Assembly: GCF_016801865.2 (NCBI RefSeq)
Contig: NC_068938.1
Coordinates: forward strand, 192,592,426-192,656,425
From: Culex pipiens pallens
Taxonomy: Eukaryota; Arthropoda; Insecta; Diptera; Culicidae
Direction of reading: 5' to 3'
DNA: 64,000 bases
In this document: positions 1-10,894 of the stretch, one piece after another
How the letters are laid out: each line of letters opens with the position of its first letter
How positions within the stretch are numbered: the stretch's first letter is position 1
Made by a program: the position numbers and the translations under genes
Notes under the pieces: generated by a model
Database searches by the model: none
The model's input: the letters and a program-made list of their open reading frames with translations, nothing else
Told to the model about the DNA's origin: nothing

Positions 1-1532
1 TTAACAAAATTTGTAATATGTTTTATTATTATTTTTTTAGATTTATGCAACGTATTTTTTTCAAACTTTAATCAAACTTTACATGTTTTATAATAACAGA
101 TAATAAAAAGTTTTGTTTTGATGCTTTTTAACAGTAATTTAATAACTTCATGCAAAAAACAAATTAGTACAAAAAGTTAAAATTTTAGGCAGAATAAATG
201 CGAATATAAAAACACCCAGCATTAATTTGTGAGGAATTATTATAAAATTTACTGCAAATTCAATAAAAATATTGCTAACAATAGCTAATTATTGACTACA
301 TGCACGAATGTTTTTCTGTATTTAAGTAAGACATTAGTTAAAATTATAGCTAGAAATTCAGCCCGGCCTGTATTGTTAGATAATTAAAGAAAATATATAT
401 CGACACTAACATAAATTATGTTTAATTAAGAAATGTTTTGTTATAATTCACTTATAATTTGCAGCATGCAAAAATATTTCAGTTAATAAAACGAAAAAAA
501 TTGTTGAAAAATAGTTGAAAAGTATGGCCCAGCCTGTTTTTTACAGAATATTCCACAATATTTCAGCTTAAAACAAAAAAAAAATAGTTAACTTTCTGAA
601 AAAAATATTCTAGCAGTCGACTGCTAGAATTTTTTTCGGCCATTTAACCAACGAAAATGGCAATTCCAACTATTTTTTTAGTTAATTTTAGTTACTGGTG
701 GTCAGCAATTTTGGGTTAACAAAATCAACAATCGATTGTTGAAAAAAAGCTGTGTAAAAAATTAACCCATACTTTTAGTTAAATTAACCAAGATTTTCTT
801 AGATTTGCCCTGGTCGGTCTCTCCGTGTGGTGTAATCGTCTATTTGAAATGATAAATTGCATATTTTTTAGATTCCTTTTTATTTTTGCCAATCAATTAT
901 CCTAGATTACTTTTTCAAAACCACCAATGTGCCATGGAATTCCTTTGTACATAGGACCATTTTAAAAAGTAATCTAGAATTAAAATTTGCATGCAGTTTT
1001 TCTAAATGGTAGTTTTAAGGTTAATATCTCAAAAAATAACACAATGAATGTTTTTAATTAAGACTCATTATCTTAAAAAAAAAACCAAACGGGAATTGAC
1101 ATGTTTTGAATATCCAATTGGTAAAAAGTGATATGTTCACATAACAATATCTCTAAATCCATCCAATATGATGAATACAATGATGTGATGATGGTTGTAT
1201 AGAAATTGCTATCCTGTGAAAGAGAAGAGAACACAATGTATCAATTCCCAAATGAAAATCCAAATCATTTTTGTAAAAATTCTCCGCCTTTACGATAATT
1301 ATTATAATTAACTACTACAAAATGAAAGCAAACAATACTTATCTGAATAAAAACGAGAATTCCATTGTCGAAATGACCGGATTTGTCGAATGCAAATGAT
1401 GGCTACCGGAACGATGGTGGCCCCAAAATCTTCCGGTGGAAGATGGTGCTGCTAAATAGGTAGGACCCGCCCCGCTGGAGACAGTTACAAAAAGCAGCTG
1501 CTCTTTAGATTGCACCTTTTTGCACCTTTTTT
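1..1532. other. AT-rich non-coding sequence left of the giant palindrome
   Basis: No gene is visible. The stretch is AT-rich with stops in all frames. It holds two short perfect palindromes near 0.6-0.75 kb. A slightly GC-richer patch lies at about 1380-1490. It ends where sequence identity to the far arm (about 19,493) begins, inside a broken copy of a TA-type MITE. Confidence 0.6.
607..630. repeat. Perfect 24-bp palindrome
   Basis: The half-site ATTCTAGCAGTC is followed directly by its reverse complement, with A and T runs outside. A second perfect 18-bp palindrome, TCAACAATCGATTGTTGA, lies at 725-742. Both sit in one TTAAC-rich 200-bp stretch and may be remnants of a palindromic MITE; the ends of such an element were not resolved. 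Confidence 0.7.
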
Positions 1533-2275
1533 TATCATTTTCTGGGGTAAATTAATCATATATTTCGCTACAAAATCTGTCACCATTTCCTGATGAATAT
1601 TACCATCATTTTTATCTGTGTACTGAAAGTCAACAATATTTTTAGATGTAAAAAATATTCAAAGAGATTCATTAAATATTTTAATGAAATTTCACTTTAT
1701 TTCATATTGCAAATTACATAGATCATCAGTTTTTCAATGTAATATTAACAACTTTTTGTTGGCAAAAGTTACATTGACTTTAACATAATCTACTTCTAAA
1801 AAAATCTATTTATAAACTTAAAAACGATTCATGCCAAAATTCTTTAAAACACTGAAATAATAAAAGCAAATCAAATATTGAAGAAAGGTGATGTTATTTC
1901 TTCAGTTGAATTATTCGCTCAAAACCAAAATCTTTCTTTGAATTAAACAGTTTTTAAAGGTACTCCTCATCTCAGTTTAGGACAATTACGATACCAATAT
2001 AATACTGCAACAACGTGAAATTTAAAAAAATAAATCTCTTTGCGAGAACGTCTTTAAAAAAAACTAAAACAATAATTCGCACAAAATATTCTAGTGACTT
2101 CCCAGAAAAAGATTTTCGAAGCCATCTGTGATCAATATATCTTGGTTTTTCAATTCAATTAATATAAAATTTATGACTACATTGATTTGGTTTGAAAAAA
2201 ATATATTCGCAAAAGTAACAAAATGAAGTTTGAACAGTGATAGGTTCACTTTAAAATAATATTTTTCGTACATAC

Positions 2276-2390
2276 CTGGTTAATCCTCTTCAAATCCATC
2301 CAACCAAAGCACGATTGCATCGCAGCTAATTTGTCGTATTAAACAAAATACCAGATGCTGAATGTCCCGAAACATGCCCAGGTTGTGGTC
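2276..2390 (-). other. Exon-like segment, X copy 1 (115 nt)
   Basis: Read on the minus strand, a pyrimidine-rich TTTCTTTAACAG precedes the segment and the 5' splice-site-like GTATGTACG follows it. In one frame the whole segment is open, starting DHNLGMFRDIQHL and ending GFEED with a TAA just before the donor. The inverted partner at 18702-18816 has the same length and the same open frame, with a few amino-acid changes (A/V, T/I, N/D). Whether it is transcribed is unknown, and the product is not recognised. Confidence 0.4.
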
Positions 2391-2516
2391 CTGTTAAAGA
2401 AAACAAAACACAAAGTATCAATTTTCAAACAGAATTTCCAGGGTTTTTTTTATCAAATAATCCAACATGATATACTAAAAAAAATAGAAAAGGAAAGCAA
2501 AAAATACTTATCTGAG

Positions 2517-2753
2517 TCAAAAAATCGTTGAAATACTTCTTCCTACTAAGTATTTCGAACCAGCTTGTACCATCGATTCAGATGGACTCCACTTTCCATC
2601 TTCACCGGGAAACTGCTCGCGAGTCGCCCAATAGATAACCTCCTCCAAAATAACCAGAGAAAGGTTCTTCCTTCTGTCACGGACACCCCTAAAGGATAGA
2701 AGCAATGTCACATTGTCACGTCCCTGCCCCTGCCACACACTCACAATAATCAA
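2517..2753 (-). CDS. Open frame of unknown function, X copy 1
   Basis: A 78-codon open frame bounded upstream by a stop. It opens at a TTG and has no ATG near its left end, so it would be an internal exon rather than a whole gene. The second half is protein-like (SEEVIYWATREQFPGE-type text; this copy reads LEEVIYWATREQFPGED). The inverted partner at 18339-18575 keeps the frame with two visible changes. A possible donor after the EE codons would join in phase 0 to the exon-like segment at 2276-2390. This copy has GTTATC there, a weaker donor than the GTAATC of the other copy. No family is recognised. It may be chance openness within a repeat. Confidence 0.25.
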   Translation of the reverse strand: MIIVSVWQGQGRDNVTLLLSFRGVRDRRKNLSLVILEEVIYWATREQFPGEDGKWSPSESMVQAGSKYLVGRSISTIF

Positions 2754-2999
2754 TTAAAAACGTAAACAAACCTCAAAGCACAGTCACATGAACAATCACA
2801 GGCCGCAGCCAGCACCAACGCGGATTTGTCAGTTTTTCTCTCGCTCACCCCCTCTGGAAACACCAAGAAAGTTTCATCCAGTTGTCACCCGTTCACCAAG
2901 AATACGTCAAACGTAAACAAACACACACGCACACAATCGCGCATTCGCGAAAACAATGTTCCGCCACAAATCAGGATTCCAATCACGCGACACAAAAAC

Positions 3000-3540
3000 C
3001 AAAACAAACTTAAACAGCTGTGTTTTCCTTCACCGAGAACTCCCGTGTCCTGTCAAATCCGCCGAAATCGTTCCGGCGTTGATCCGTGTCAAGATAGCAC
3101 CTGCAGGAGGAGGAGGAGGAAGGAGGACAAGTGACATTGTGGGCAAGAGGATTCCTCTTCTGGGTGCAGCTGCTTGGCCTGAACATTCCTTGCATCCGCC
3201 AACACTGACCGGAACTTTTTCTTCGCCCCCAGCAGCCAAAACAGAAGCAATCACTTAATCACAATATATCGCGGCTCCCGAACGCCACGGAACGAACGAA
3301 CAAACACTCCCTCAGCCATAGAACGTACTCACAACCCGCGGCGATTCGCGGACTACAATTTATCCTCGGAAAACTACTGCGCGAAAACGTAAACAAACCA
3401 GCCCGCCACGAACGCAAAAGCTGTCTGTCTGCCGATTGCCGATTCCTGTCACGACATGTCTCGCGCGTTGCGTGCGAGCATTGAACAAAAGAAGAGAGAA
3501 GAGAATGGGAGAGAGTGAGCGCGTGGGCTAATTTTTGCGC
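3000..3540 (-). repeat. GC-rich block of X copy 1
   Basis: On the minus strand this runs from a CT-rich tract through a block shared by all four copies. The shared block contains CGCGCGTTGCGTGCGAGCA-type text, GTTTGTTTACGTTTTCGCG, and the near-palindrome CCGCGAATCGCCGCGG. It is followed by repeats of TCCTCCTCCTCCTGC and ATCAACGCCGGAA. The openness of several frames here reflects GC content, and none looks like a protein. It resembles a promoter or 5' leader feeding the exon-like segment, but this is inference. Confidence 0.45.
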
Positions 3541-3639
3541 TTTTCGATGAAATTTTAAGTGCGGTAAAATAATTTTAATGTGATTAGTTTAACTAGTGTA
3601 TTTAAAGTAAATTAAAGTGAAAAAAACTCAATAAAAAAT

Positions 3640-4735
3640 TCCATTAATAAAACTGGCAGTTTGCGGAGCAGTGAAAATTTTGCTAAGTCCTACGAAAACA
3701 TGATGAAAAATAATTGTATCATCTCATAATTGACAGGTCGGTTTTTTTTCTAAGTCCCAAAATAATTGGGCATTCCAAATTTTACTAAGTCCAGCAAAAA
3801 CAAGATAAAACTATGAAATATCATCTCATGATGGAGAGGTCGATTTTTTTCTAAGTCCCAAAATAATTTGGCTTTCGAAATTTTTCTAAGTCCAGCAAAA
3901 AGTTGATCAAACATCAAAATATCATCTCATGATAGACGGGTCGAAATTTTTTCAAAGTCCCAAATAAATTAATTCTCGAAATTCTGCTAAGTCCAAAAAT
4001 ATCAAATAGAAATGAAAATAAAACATTTGATGATACACTGTTTAGGAACATAAAAAGTATCATGAATTTCGGCGGCCAATTTTTTAGTTTTTGGAACAAA
4101 TATCAAACATGCCATGATATCAAAAACAACTCAAGTTATTTTTTTGTTCGTCCCATGATGCGACTTTCTGCCCGGGGGCCCGGGCAGAAAGTCGCCCCGG
4201 GCAGAAAGTCGCATCATGGGACGAACAAAAAAATAACTTGAGTTGTTTTTGATATCATGGCATGTTTGATATTTGTTCCAAAAACTCTTAAAATGCGCGC
4301 CGAAATCTATGTTCCTTTCTATGTTTGTAGACCTTTTATCATCAGTTGTTAAATTTTCATTTTCTCATGATATTACCGGACTTAGAAAAAAATCGAAAAC
4401 CGAATTATTTTGGGACTTAGAAAAAAAAATGACCTCTTTATCATGAGATGATGTTATTTTGTTTTATCATGCTTTAACTGGACTTAGCAAAATTTCGAAA
4501 GCCAAATTATTTTGGGACTTAGAAAAAATTTCGAAATCTTTATCATGAGATGATATTATTTTGTTTTATCTTGTTTTTGCTGGACTTAGCAGAATTTCGA
4601 AAGCCAATTTATTTTGGGACTTAGAAAAAATTTCGACCTCTTCATCATGAGATGATATTTTCTAGTTTTATCTTGTTTTTGTTGGACTTAGTAAAATTTT
4701 CACTCCTTGACAAAATTTCACTTTTCCTACACTTA
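3640..4735. repeat. Foldback array of roughly 90-100-bp repeats around a hairpin
   Basis: Imperfect tandem units built from CTAAGTCCCAAAATAATTTGG, CTAAGTCCAGCAAAAAC and ATCATCTCATGATA run in one orientation from about 3640 to 3990. They run in the opposite orientation from about 4370 to 4735. The same array occurs at about 16,340-16,800 and 17,105-17,455 in the other arm. Confidence 0.75.
4080..4290. repeat. Hairpin with GGGCAGAAAGTCGCATCATGGG-type core
   Basis: Arms of about 85-90 bp (to 4166 and from 4192) are almost perfectly complementary. The core alternates CCCGGG with TTTCTGCCC. In the right arm the equivalent hairpin (about 16,855-17,040) has a shortened core (CGGGCCGGGGGC), consistent with deletion within the inverted tip. 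Confidence 0.8.
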
Positions 4736-5112
4736 GAATATTTTTTAAAACCCTGGATTATGAGATGATTTATAAAGTTAATTTTTTCAAGCGGGACTTA
4801 GCTAAAATGACAGTTTTGTTAGTGGATATTTTTATTGATTTTTTTTTTCACTTTAATTTACTTTAAATGCACTAGTTAAACTAGTCACATTAAAAAGTAT
4901 TTTACCCTAAGGGCAAATCACTTCTGATACTGAGGTGTGTATGGAGTGTGTATGTAGTCAGTATCATACTCGATATCGTGCGTATGGTATGGACCTCAAT
5001 ATTAATCATTAACACGAGGATTTATTTCAGTGTGGGAACTTTTGACATTTTTCAACGTCAAACTCTGATGCTGTTGTTTTTATTGTTAGGTTAAGTTTGC
5101 TTCGCTGGTTGC

Positions 5113-5769
5113 TGGAGCGTATTCGGGGCACGGTTGGCCAGAAGGGAATCGGCAAGTGGACGGCGATCGTTCCTCTGCACCGAGGCGTTTGGTTACGGTG
5201 ATCGGCGAGGCAGTCTTCGCGCGTTGCCGGTCCGCCCTATAGGAGGAACGTGCAAAGGCTAGCAAGCAACTCGCCAGCCCGTCCCCAAGCTAAACGTTGC
5301 CGACCGTAAGACGTTCCTCACGTACATCTGCAGCGCCGTGTACTGTGCCAACATCGTCTCGTACGATCCGCAAGGCCTCCAACGAGTACAAGTGGAACCT
5401 TAACTTCGATGGAATCGCGTTGATGTGGCGTGGAGGTTGCATCATCCGCAGTGTCTTCCTCGGAAACATTCGGAACTCGTTCGTGTGCAATCTGGCGATG
5501 TCGCATCTGCTGCTGGACAACTTCTTCCAGAACGCCATCGTGAAGAACCAGCAGTGATGGTGTAAGGTCGTCCCAGTGCCGGTAATGTCCGCCGCGCTGG
5601 GCTTCTTCGATGGCTACCTCTCGGAGCGACTGTCCGCGAATCTGCTGCAGGCCCAGCGGGACTACCTTGAGGCGCACACGTACGAGCTGCTTGGCAAGAA
5701 GTCAAGTTTGTGCACACCAACTGGACCGGCAAGGGCGGCAACATTTCCGCTACTACTTATCTGGCCTAA
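5113..5769 (+). pseudogene. Pgd: 6-phosphogluconate dehydrogenase pseudogene (C-terminal half)
   Basis: The intact enzyme is the NADP-dependent decarboxylating dehydrogenase of the pentose phosphate pathway. Only the C-terminal helical domain is represented, about the last half of a protein of roughly 480 residues. Visible landmarks in order: IRGTVGQKGIGKWTAI (the family signature, with D to G and T to I changes), VIGEAVFARC, EERAKASKQLASP, WNLNFDGIALMWRGG, SVFLGNI, SAALGFFDGY, ANLLQAQRDYLEAHTYELLG, HTNWTGKGG, and a stop at 5767. It is broken by several frameshifts, by in-frame TAG and TAA codons, and by internal losses after IVSYD and after KNQQ. No introns are seen, which suggests a processed copy. 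It lies wholly inside the hAT-like element. The family call is firm; function is lost. Confidence 0.93.
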
Positions 5770-5962
5770 TGTGACGAGCACGATTCCGCTACATTCCGTT
5801 GAACAGAGGACACCGTCTCCATCAATCGTTATTTATTGTTGCCGATTCGGTTAGATTTCGAAATTGTTTTCTTTTTTTTTTGTAATAAAAGTGGTTGTTT
5901 AGGATTTTGTATATTTTTATCTACATTTTGACAAGTATCTACTGATTAAATTCATAAATATT

Positions 5963-6525
5963 ATGATGGCTGGGGAACGGAAATACTATTGGCAAGATGC
6001 TGTTGCACAGTTCGTCGAAGCATCCAAATACACAGAACCGAGCACAGAACTGTATCGTTGGGGAAGATTCTTGACCGGAAAGACGGTTCGTTTGACGGGG
6101 TTCCCAACAAGGAGTTGTCGTGGCGCGGACTGCGTCGCGAGGTAATTCGTTGTACCGGAAGGCCACTTTGAGGAGGTGTCTGGTTGCTTAAACTCAAAAG
6201 AAGATCGTCGAGCTGGATCCGGAACGGGATCAGGCTTTGGAGATCCTTGCCAAAAACGACGAAAAGTTTGAAGCGCTCAAAAACGAAAATCTCGTCAGAG
6301 AGGAATCTAACAAGAAAAGAACCTCCGCAAGCAGCTGTGCATCATCCAAGGAAAGCTCCAGGATTCCATGCAATCGAGGATCAATACTATAATCAATATG
6401 CTGAAATCGCTCCAGGTGTCCCTTTTCACCCCAGATGATAGTTTACTCTCTGCCAAAGATTGTGCGAAACTTGAATTTGCGAGTTCCAAACGATTCGAAA
6501 GGAGATTTTTCACAAGAGTACATTA
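5963..6525 (+). pseudogene. Second coding remnant in the hAT-like element, unrecognised
   Basis: Protein-like text appears in shifting frames: RKDGSFDGVPNKELSWRGLRRE, then KKIVELDPERDQALEILAKN, then LRKQLCIIQGKLQDSMQSRI, LFTPDDSLLSAKDCAKLEF and a final SSKRFERRFFTR before a stop. The mid part is charged and helix-prone, perhaps coiled coil. Frameshifts separate the pieces and no intact frame exceeds about 85 codons. I do not recognise the family. It could be a remnant of another captured transcript or of the element's own protein. Confidence 0.45.
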
Positions 6526-6996
6526 AACCGTGGCTAATATGGACTTCTGCAAAAACAGGAACAATATTTTTGTAATGTAAAGCTTGAAACATTATCAAAC
6601 AAGCGTACACAATTCACCCGGATTTTTGCGTCCGGATTAGACTTCCTTACATTTTAAGTTTCAATTAATAAATGTAATAAATAAATGCATAAATCATAAG
6701 TAAATAAACGCAACTCAATTTCGTCTTGTTAGGCCAACTGATCATTTTTCCACAATTTTAGGAAATTTCCACATTTTTTATTTTCAAATTGCCGAAAAAA
6801 CTTGTGTTGAGTGCAATCTAGCTTAGAATCTAGCCTTGTTTACTATTTTGAACGATTCTGACAACTACACTGGTATAAATCGTATCAAAATGTTGACCAT
6901 ACCAAGCCAGTATTATGCGCGTATGGTACGCGCGTATGGTATGCTGCCATACACAGTATGCAGTATACTCGAAGTGATTAACCCTTAGATTTTACC

Positions 6997-7640
6997 GCAT
7001 ATAAAATTTCATCGCAAAGCGCAAAAATGAGCCCACGCGCTCGCTCACTCTCTCTTTTTTCTCTTCTTTCGTTCACTGCTCGCACGCAACGCGCGCGACA
7101 TGTCGTGACAGGAATCGGCAATCGGCAGACAGACAGCTTTTGCGTTCGTGGCGGGTTGGTTTGTGTACGTTTTCGCGCAGTAGTTTTCCGCGGATAAATT
7201 GTAATCCGCGAATCGCCGCGGGTTGTGAGTACGTTCTATGGCCGAGGGAGTGTGTGTTCGTTCGTTCCGTGGCATTTGGGAGCCGTGATATGTTGTGGTT
7301 AAGTGATTGTTTGTGTTTTTGTGGCGGGGGGCTGCTGTGGATTAACGAGGAAAGGATTTTGGCGGATTCGCCAGGACAAGGGACAAGGGTTTGTTTACGT
7401 TTTTGGTGCATTAGTTTTTCACTGATTAACAACAGCCCGCGAATCGCCGCGGGTTGTAAGTACGTATTTTGGCCGTGGGAATGTGCGTTCGTTGGTGTCG
7501 TTTTATGTGAGAGTTGCGAAATGTTGTAATTTATGTGAAAGTTGATGTTTCTGTGGCTCTGTGGAGAAGTTATGTTAGCGAAATCCTCCTGCTTACATGC
7601 GGCAGGTCATCGTTCCTCCTTCTCCTCCTCCTGCCGGTGC
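6997..7640 (+). repeat. GC-rich block of Y copy 1 with internal duplication
   Basis: The block shares the CT-rich start and the CCGCGAATCGCCGCGG near-palindrome with the X copies. Here a roughly 240-bp unit beginning GTTTGTTTACGTTTT is repeated, so the near-palindrome appears at about 7195 and again at about 7438. A TCCTCCTCCTCCTGCCGGTGC tract and a GGATCAACGCCGGAATG phrase follow at about 7616-7665. Open frames here are frame shadows of GC-rich sequence. Y and X are diverged relatives. Confidence 0.55.
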
Positions 7641-7744
7641 TGTTAAGACGTGGATCAACGCCGGAATGATTTTGGCGAATTTGACAGTTTTCGGTGGAGG
7701 AAAACAGCAGTGTCGATTTGTTTTGGTTTTTGTCGTCGCGTCAT

Positions 7745-8780
7745 CAGAATCGCGATTTGTGGGGAAACCTTATTTGATCCGTGTGTTTTCGCGAGTGTGC
7801 GTGTGATTGTTTACGTTTCTGCGTTCATGGTGGTGATTGGGGACTGGACGTGAAACTGTGACATTGTTTCTATCGTTTTGGAGTGTCAGCGATAGAAGGA
7901 TGAACCTTCCTCTTGTGATTCCGGAGAAGGTGGCTCGAAAGCAGTTTCACGGAGGAAGATGAGTCCACCTGAAACCCGACAAATATTTTTCGACGATTTT
8001 TAAAACTCAGATGAGTTTGGACGATTTTTGATCACCGTTATTTTTATGATTACCGAAAAATATCAATCAAAACCCGTAATCAACTCAGATGAGTATTGCT
8101 TATTTTCTTTTTCTTTGTTTACTATTGAATTTTTAATTATTCCATAAATTTTGTTTGAGAATTGATGCTTTGTGTTTTATTTTCTCTTACAGATCTACTA
8201 AAGGGCATTTTCTGGACATTCGGCTTCTAGTATTTTGTTTAGTTTGACCAATCAGCTGAATCTCAGCAGAATCGCGATTTGTGGGGAAACCTTATTTGAT
8301 CCGTGTGTTTTCGCGAGTGTGCGTGTGATTGTTTACGTTTCTGCGTTCATGGTGGTGATTGGGGACTGGACGTGAAACTGTGACATTGTTTCTATCGTTT
8401 TGGAGTGTCAGCGATAGAAGGATGAACCTTCCTCTTGTGATTCCGGAGAAGGTGGCTCGAAAGCAGTTTCACGGAGGAAGATGAGTCCACCTGAAACCCG
8501 ACAAATATTTTTCGACGATTTTTAAAACTCAGATGAGTTTGGACGATTTTTGATCACCGTTATTTTTATGATTACCGAAAAATATCAATCAAAACCCGTA
8601 ATCAACTCAGATGAGTATTGCTTATTTTCTTTTTCTTTGTTTACTATTGAATTTTTAATTATTCCATAAATTTTGTTTGAGAATTGATGCTTTGTGTTTT
8701 ATTTTCTCTTACAGATCTACTAAAGGGCATTTTCTGGACATTCGGCTTCTAGTATTTTGTTTAGTTTGACCAATCAGCTG
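7745..8780 (+). repeat. Recent 522-bp tandem duplication
   Basis: The unit at 7745-8258 is repeated without visible difference at 8267-8780, separated by the 8 bases AATCTCAG. The right palindrome arm has only one unit. Each unit also has an extra insertion of about 80 bp between two copies of ACTCAGATGAGT that the right arm lacks. Confidence 0.9.
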
Positions 8781-8840
8781 CAAAAATGGATTGTGCTGCA
8801 ATCATATGCTCTCTGGATGCTTTTGAAGAGGATTAACAAG
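8715..8840 (+). other. Exon-like segment, Y copy 1 (126 nt)
   Basis: TTTTCTCTTACAG precedes the segment and GTATGTACG follows it. It aligns with the X segments (GGACATTCnGC, TATTTTGTTTA, GAAGAGGATTAAC), but its frame is broken by stops. The 522-bp duplication added a partial extra copy of its 5' part, with another acceptor, at 8193-8258. Confidence 0.4.
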
Positions 8841-10011
8841 GTATGTACGAGAATTATTATTTCAAAGTGAACCTATCACTTCAGTTTAGAAATTCTTTCA
8901 AACATTTCAATGTTTGTTTAGCAAAGTTTAGTTTTTCATTCTGTTATTTATGCTGATTTTGAATACACATTATTGACTTTTGACAGATTGATATAAAATT
9001 CTTAAAATAAATTATTTATTGATAAGGATTGCATATATTTTTTAGTTTCTTTCCTCTAAAGACCATATTTTTGTTTATTTTTTGTTGTTTGGGAATTTTA
9101 TAAATTTAAATGTTTGTATAAGACCGAGCCACGTAGCCCAGTTGTAACGCTTCCGCCTTGACAATATTTACAAATTTCTACACTTTCAAATAGGTTTGCT
9201 AGAATTTCAGGATAATTTTCAGCGGCCAATGCAAATAAATAAGTGCATTATTGATTTGTTTAGTTCAATTGTACATATTTTCGAAGCTTTTTCTTTGACT
9301 TGGCTTTACAAAAAGTTTGATTTGTTTTAATATTGTTAGTAGTATGCAATTTTGGGTGTACCCCATTTGGCATAATGGACATTTGGCATAACGGGTTTTC
9401 AAGATGGACGTTTGGCATAATGGACGTTTGGCATAATTGGTCCAAGACATCAGGGACGTTTGGCATAATGGACATTTGGCATAATGGACGTTTGGCATAA
9501 TTCGTTCAAAAACCATCAAGGACGTTTGGCATAATGGACGTTTGGCATAATTATTACTAGCTTGTTTTTTTTTGTTAAGTATTTGTCATTTTCACGAACG
9601 AAAATGTATATTTTTTACCTTTTTTATATGACTTTAAGAGATTATCATTTTTTTTCTATAAAAAATTAGGTATCTCTATATTTTTTCCCCAATAGTCAAT
9701 TCTTTCCTTTTTGAATAATTCACAATAAATCTTTTCAATGAAATTTTGATATTTTTATTAAATAATTAGTATAAAGAAGAAAATATCTCTTGTTAGCTTA
9801 AGATTTTTCCCCTTTCAATATAATTAGCAGTAATTATTTAAATGAAATTTTCCCTTTTATATAAAATTCATGATGAGAAAAACCACTTCAAATTTTCGAC
9901 AATTGAGCTTTTATAATGCAATTTTCCCTTCTTCTGATCAAAAATTTACTTGAAGAAGGAAATCTCTAAATAAATTCACATTTTTCCCTTCTTTTTCGAA
10001 TTTAATCTAAA

Positions 10012-10408
10012 GAAACCCCAGAACTGGGCAGCACTCATCAGACACGAGACTAGCGGAAAGATTCACAGACACAGAAAACACAGTTCTAGATGACCGAGAG
10101 AATTATGCCCTCGAGTCCATTTTCAAGAAAAAGTTCATCCTTCAAAACAAAAAGTGTTCTCTACGGGAAATGAACCAGAGACCTTTAATAGACTTACTCA
10201 ATGACTAAACTGCCTTGGCCACAGCAGCTTGGTGACACAAGAGTAGTCAGATTTCGATGTATGACTCTTGTTGCAAATTTACTGTTTCAATTAATCAATT
10301 AAATTAATTGTTTTGCAGGTGTGAGTTGGTACCATTATTCTATCGAGTTTAGCATTGAGCTCTCTATAAATTTTGATGGAATTATACTCTCGATCCTGTA
10401 TTTTGGGT
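10012..10408. mobile_element. Diverged copy of the tRNA-like-cored MITE
   Basis: Aligns over its length with 33,885-34,312: an AGAACTGG-type left end, AAAAAGTTCATCC, GGGAAATGAACCAGAGACCTTT, GCCTTGGCCACAGCAGCTTGG, GTGTGAGTTGGTACCATTATTC and a right end TTTTGGGTG. The tRNA-like box is decayed here. It sits inside the foldback element. Confidence 0.65.
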
Positions 10409-10692
10409 GAATGGATGTCGATATTGCTTTTCTTTAAATATTTTGCAATTAAGTTTTTTTATTCAATTTTCCCATCATTTTTTATATTTAACTTGAAGAA
10501 GGGAAATTCTCTTATAGATGTTGTCTTTAAACATTTATATAATTTCTGCACATTTTTTCTCTGTTGGTTTAATTTTTGCAATAAAGTTGTTTATGGAATT
10601 TTCCCTTCTTTTATTTATTCAATACTAATCTTAAAGAAGGGACAACTGCCCAAAAAAAAATAATGCTGATTAAATGTTATTTTTAAGAGGGG

Positions 10693-10894
10693 TAGGTGAA
10701 AAACATTGATGATGCTATGAGACGCGGGTTCGATTCCCGCCTTATCCACTGAGCTTCTATCGGATGGTGAAGTAAAACGTCGGTCCCGGTTTCTCCTGTC
10801 TCGTCAGAGGCGCTGGAGCAGAAATCCCACGTTAGAGGAAGGCCATGCCCCGGGGGGCGTAGTGCCAATAGTTTCGTTTTTAGGTGAAAAACAT
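10693..10894 (+). mobile_element. tRNA-derived SINE, 5'-truncated, with 14-bp target duplication
   Basis: The body is about 10707-10880. It begins inside a tRNA-like region with a good B box (GGGTTCGATTCCCGCC). It continues with the mosquito-SINE-like phrases GGATGGTGAAGTAAAACGTC, TCTCGTCAGAGGCGCTGG and CAGAAATCCCACGTTAGAGG, and ends near a T run. The direct repeat TAGGTGAAAAACAT lies on both sides (10693-10706 and 10881-10894). No A box is visible, so this copy is truncated. The family name is uncertain. Confidence 0.85.

Larger units (their letters stand above)
4899..6996. mobile_element. hAT-like non-autonomous transposon with 8-bp target duplication
   Basis: The element spans 4907-6988 (2082 bp). 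Its ends are CTAAGGGCAAATCACTTC and, inverted, CTAAGGGTTAATCACTTC (16 of 18 match). It is flanked by ATTTTACC at 4899-4906 and 6989-6996. The other palindrome arm has a single copy of this octamer with uninterrupted flanks, which proves the insertion boundaries. Subterminal GTATGGTATG-type repeats occur at both ends. An 8-bp duplication fits hAT or P-type elements; the terminus is not a classic CAGNG, so the superfamily is uncertain. No transposase is visible. The interior carries a decayed dehydrogenase copy and a second coding remnant. Confidence 0.85.

Noticed and set aside
9122..9165. tRNA-like phrase GCCCAGTTGTAACGC (and mirror at 14,580-14,623)
   Set aside because: Only the 5' half of a tRNA-like head is visible, without a B box or target duplication; too weak to list as a SINE.
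9260..9519. Cys-rich CPLCQ repeat frames (also 11,742-12,019)
   Set aside because: They are translations of the terminal TTTGGCATAATGG units of the foldback element, not zinc-finger proteins.
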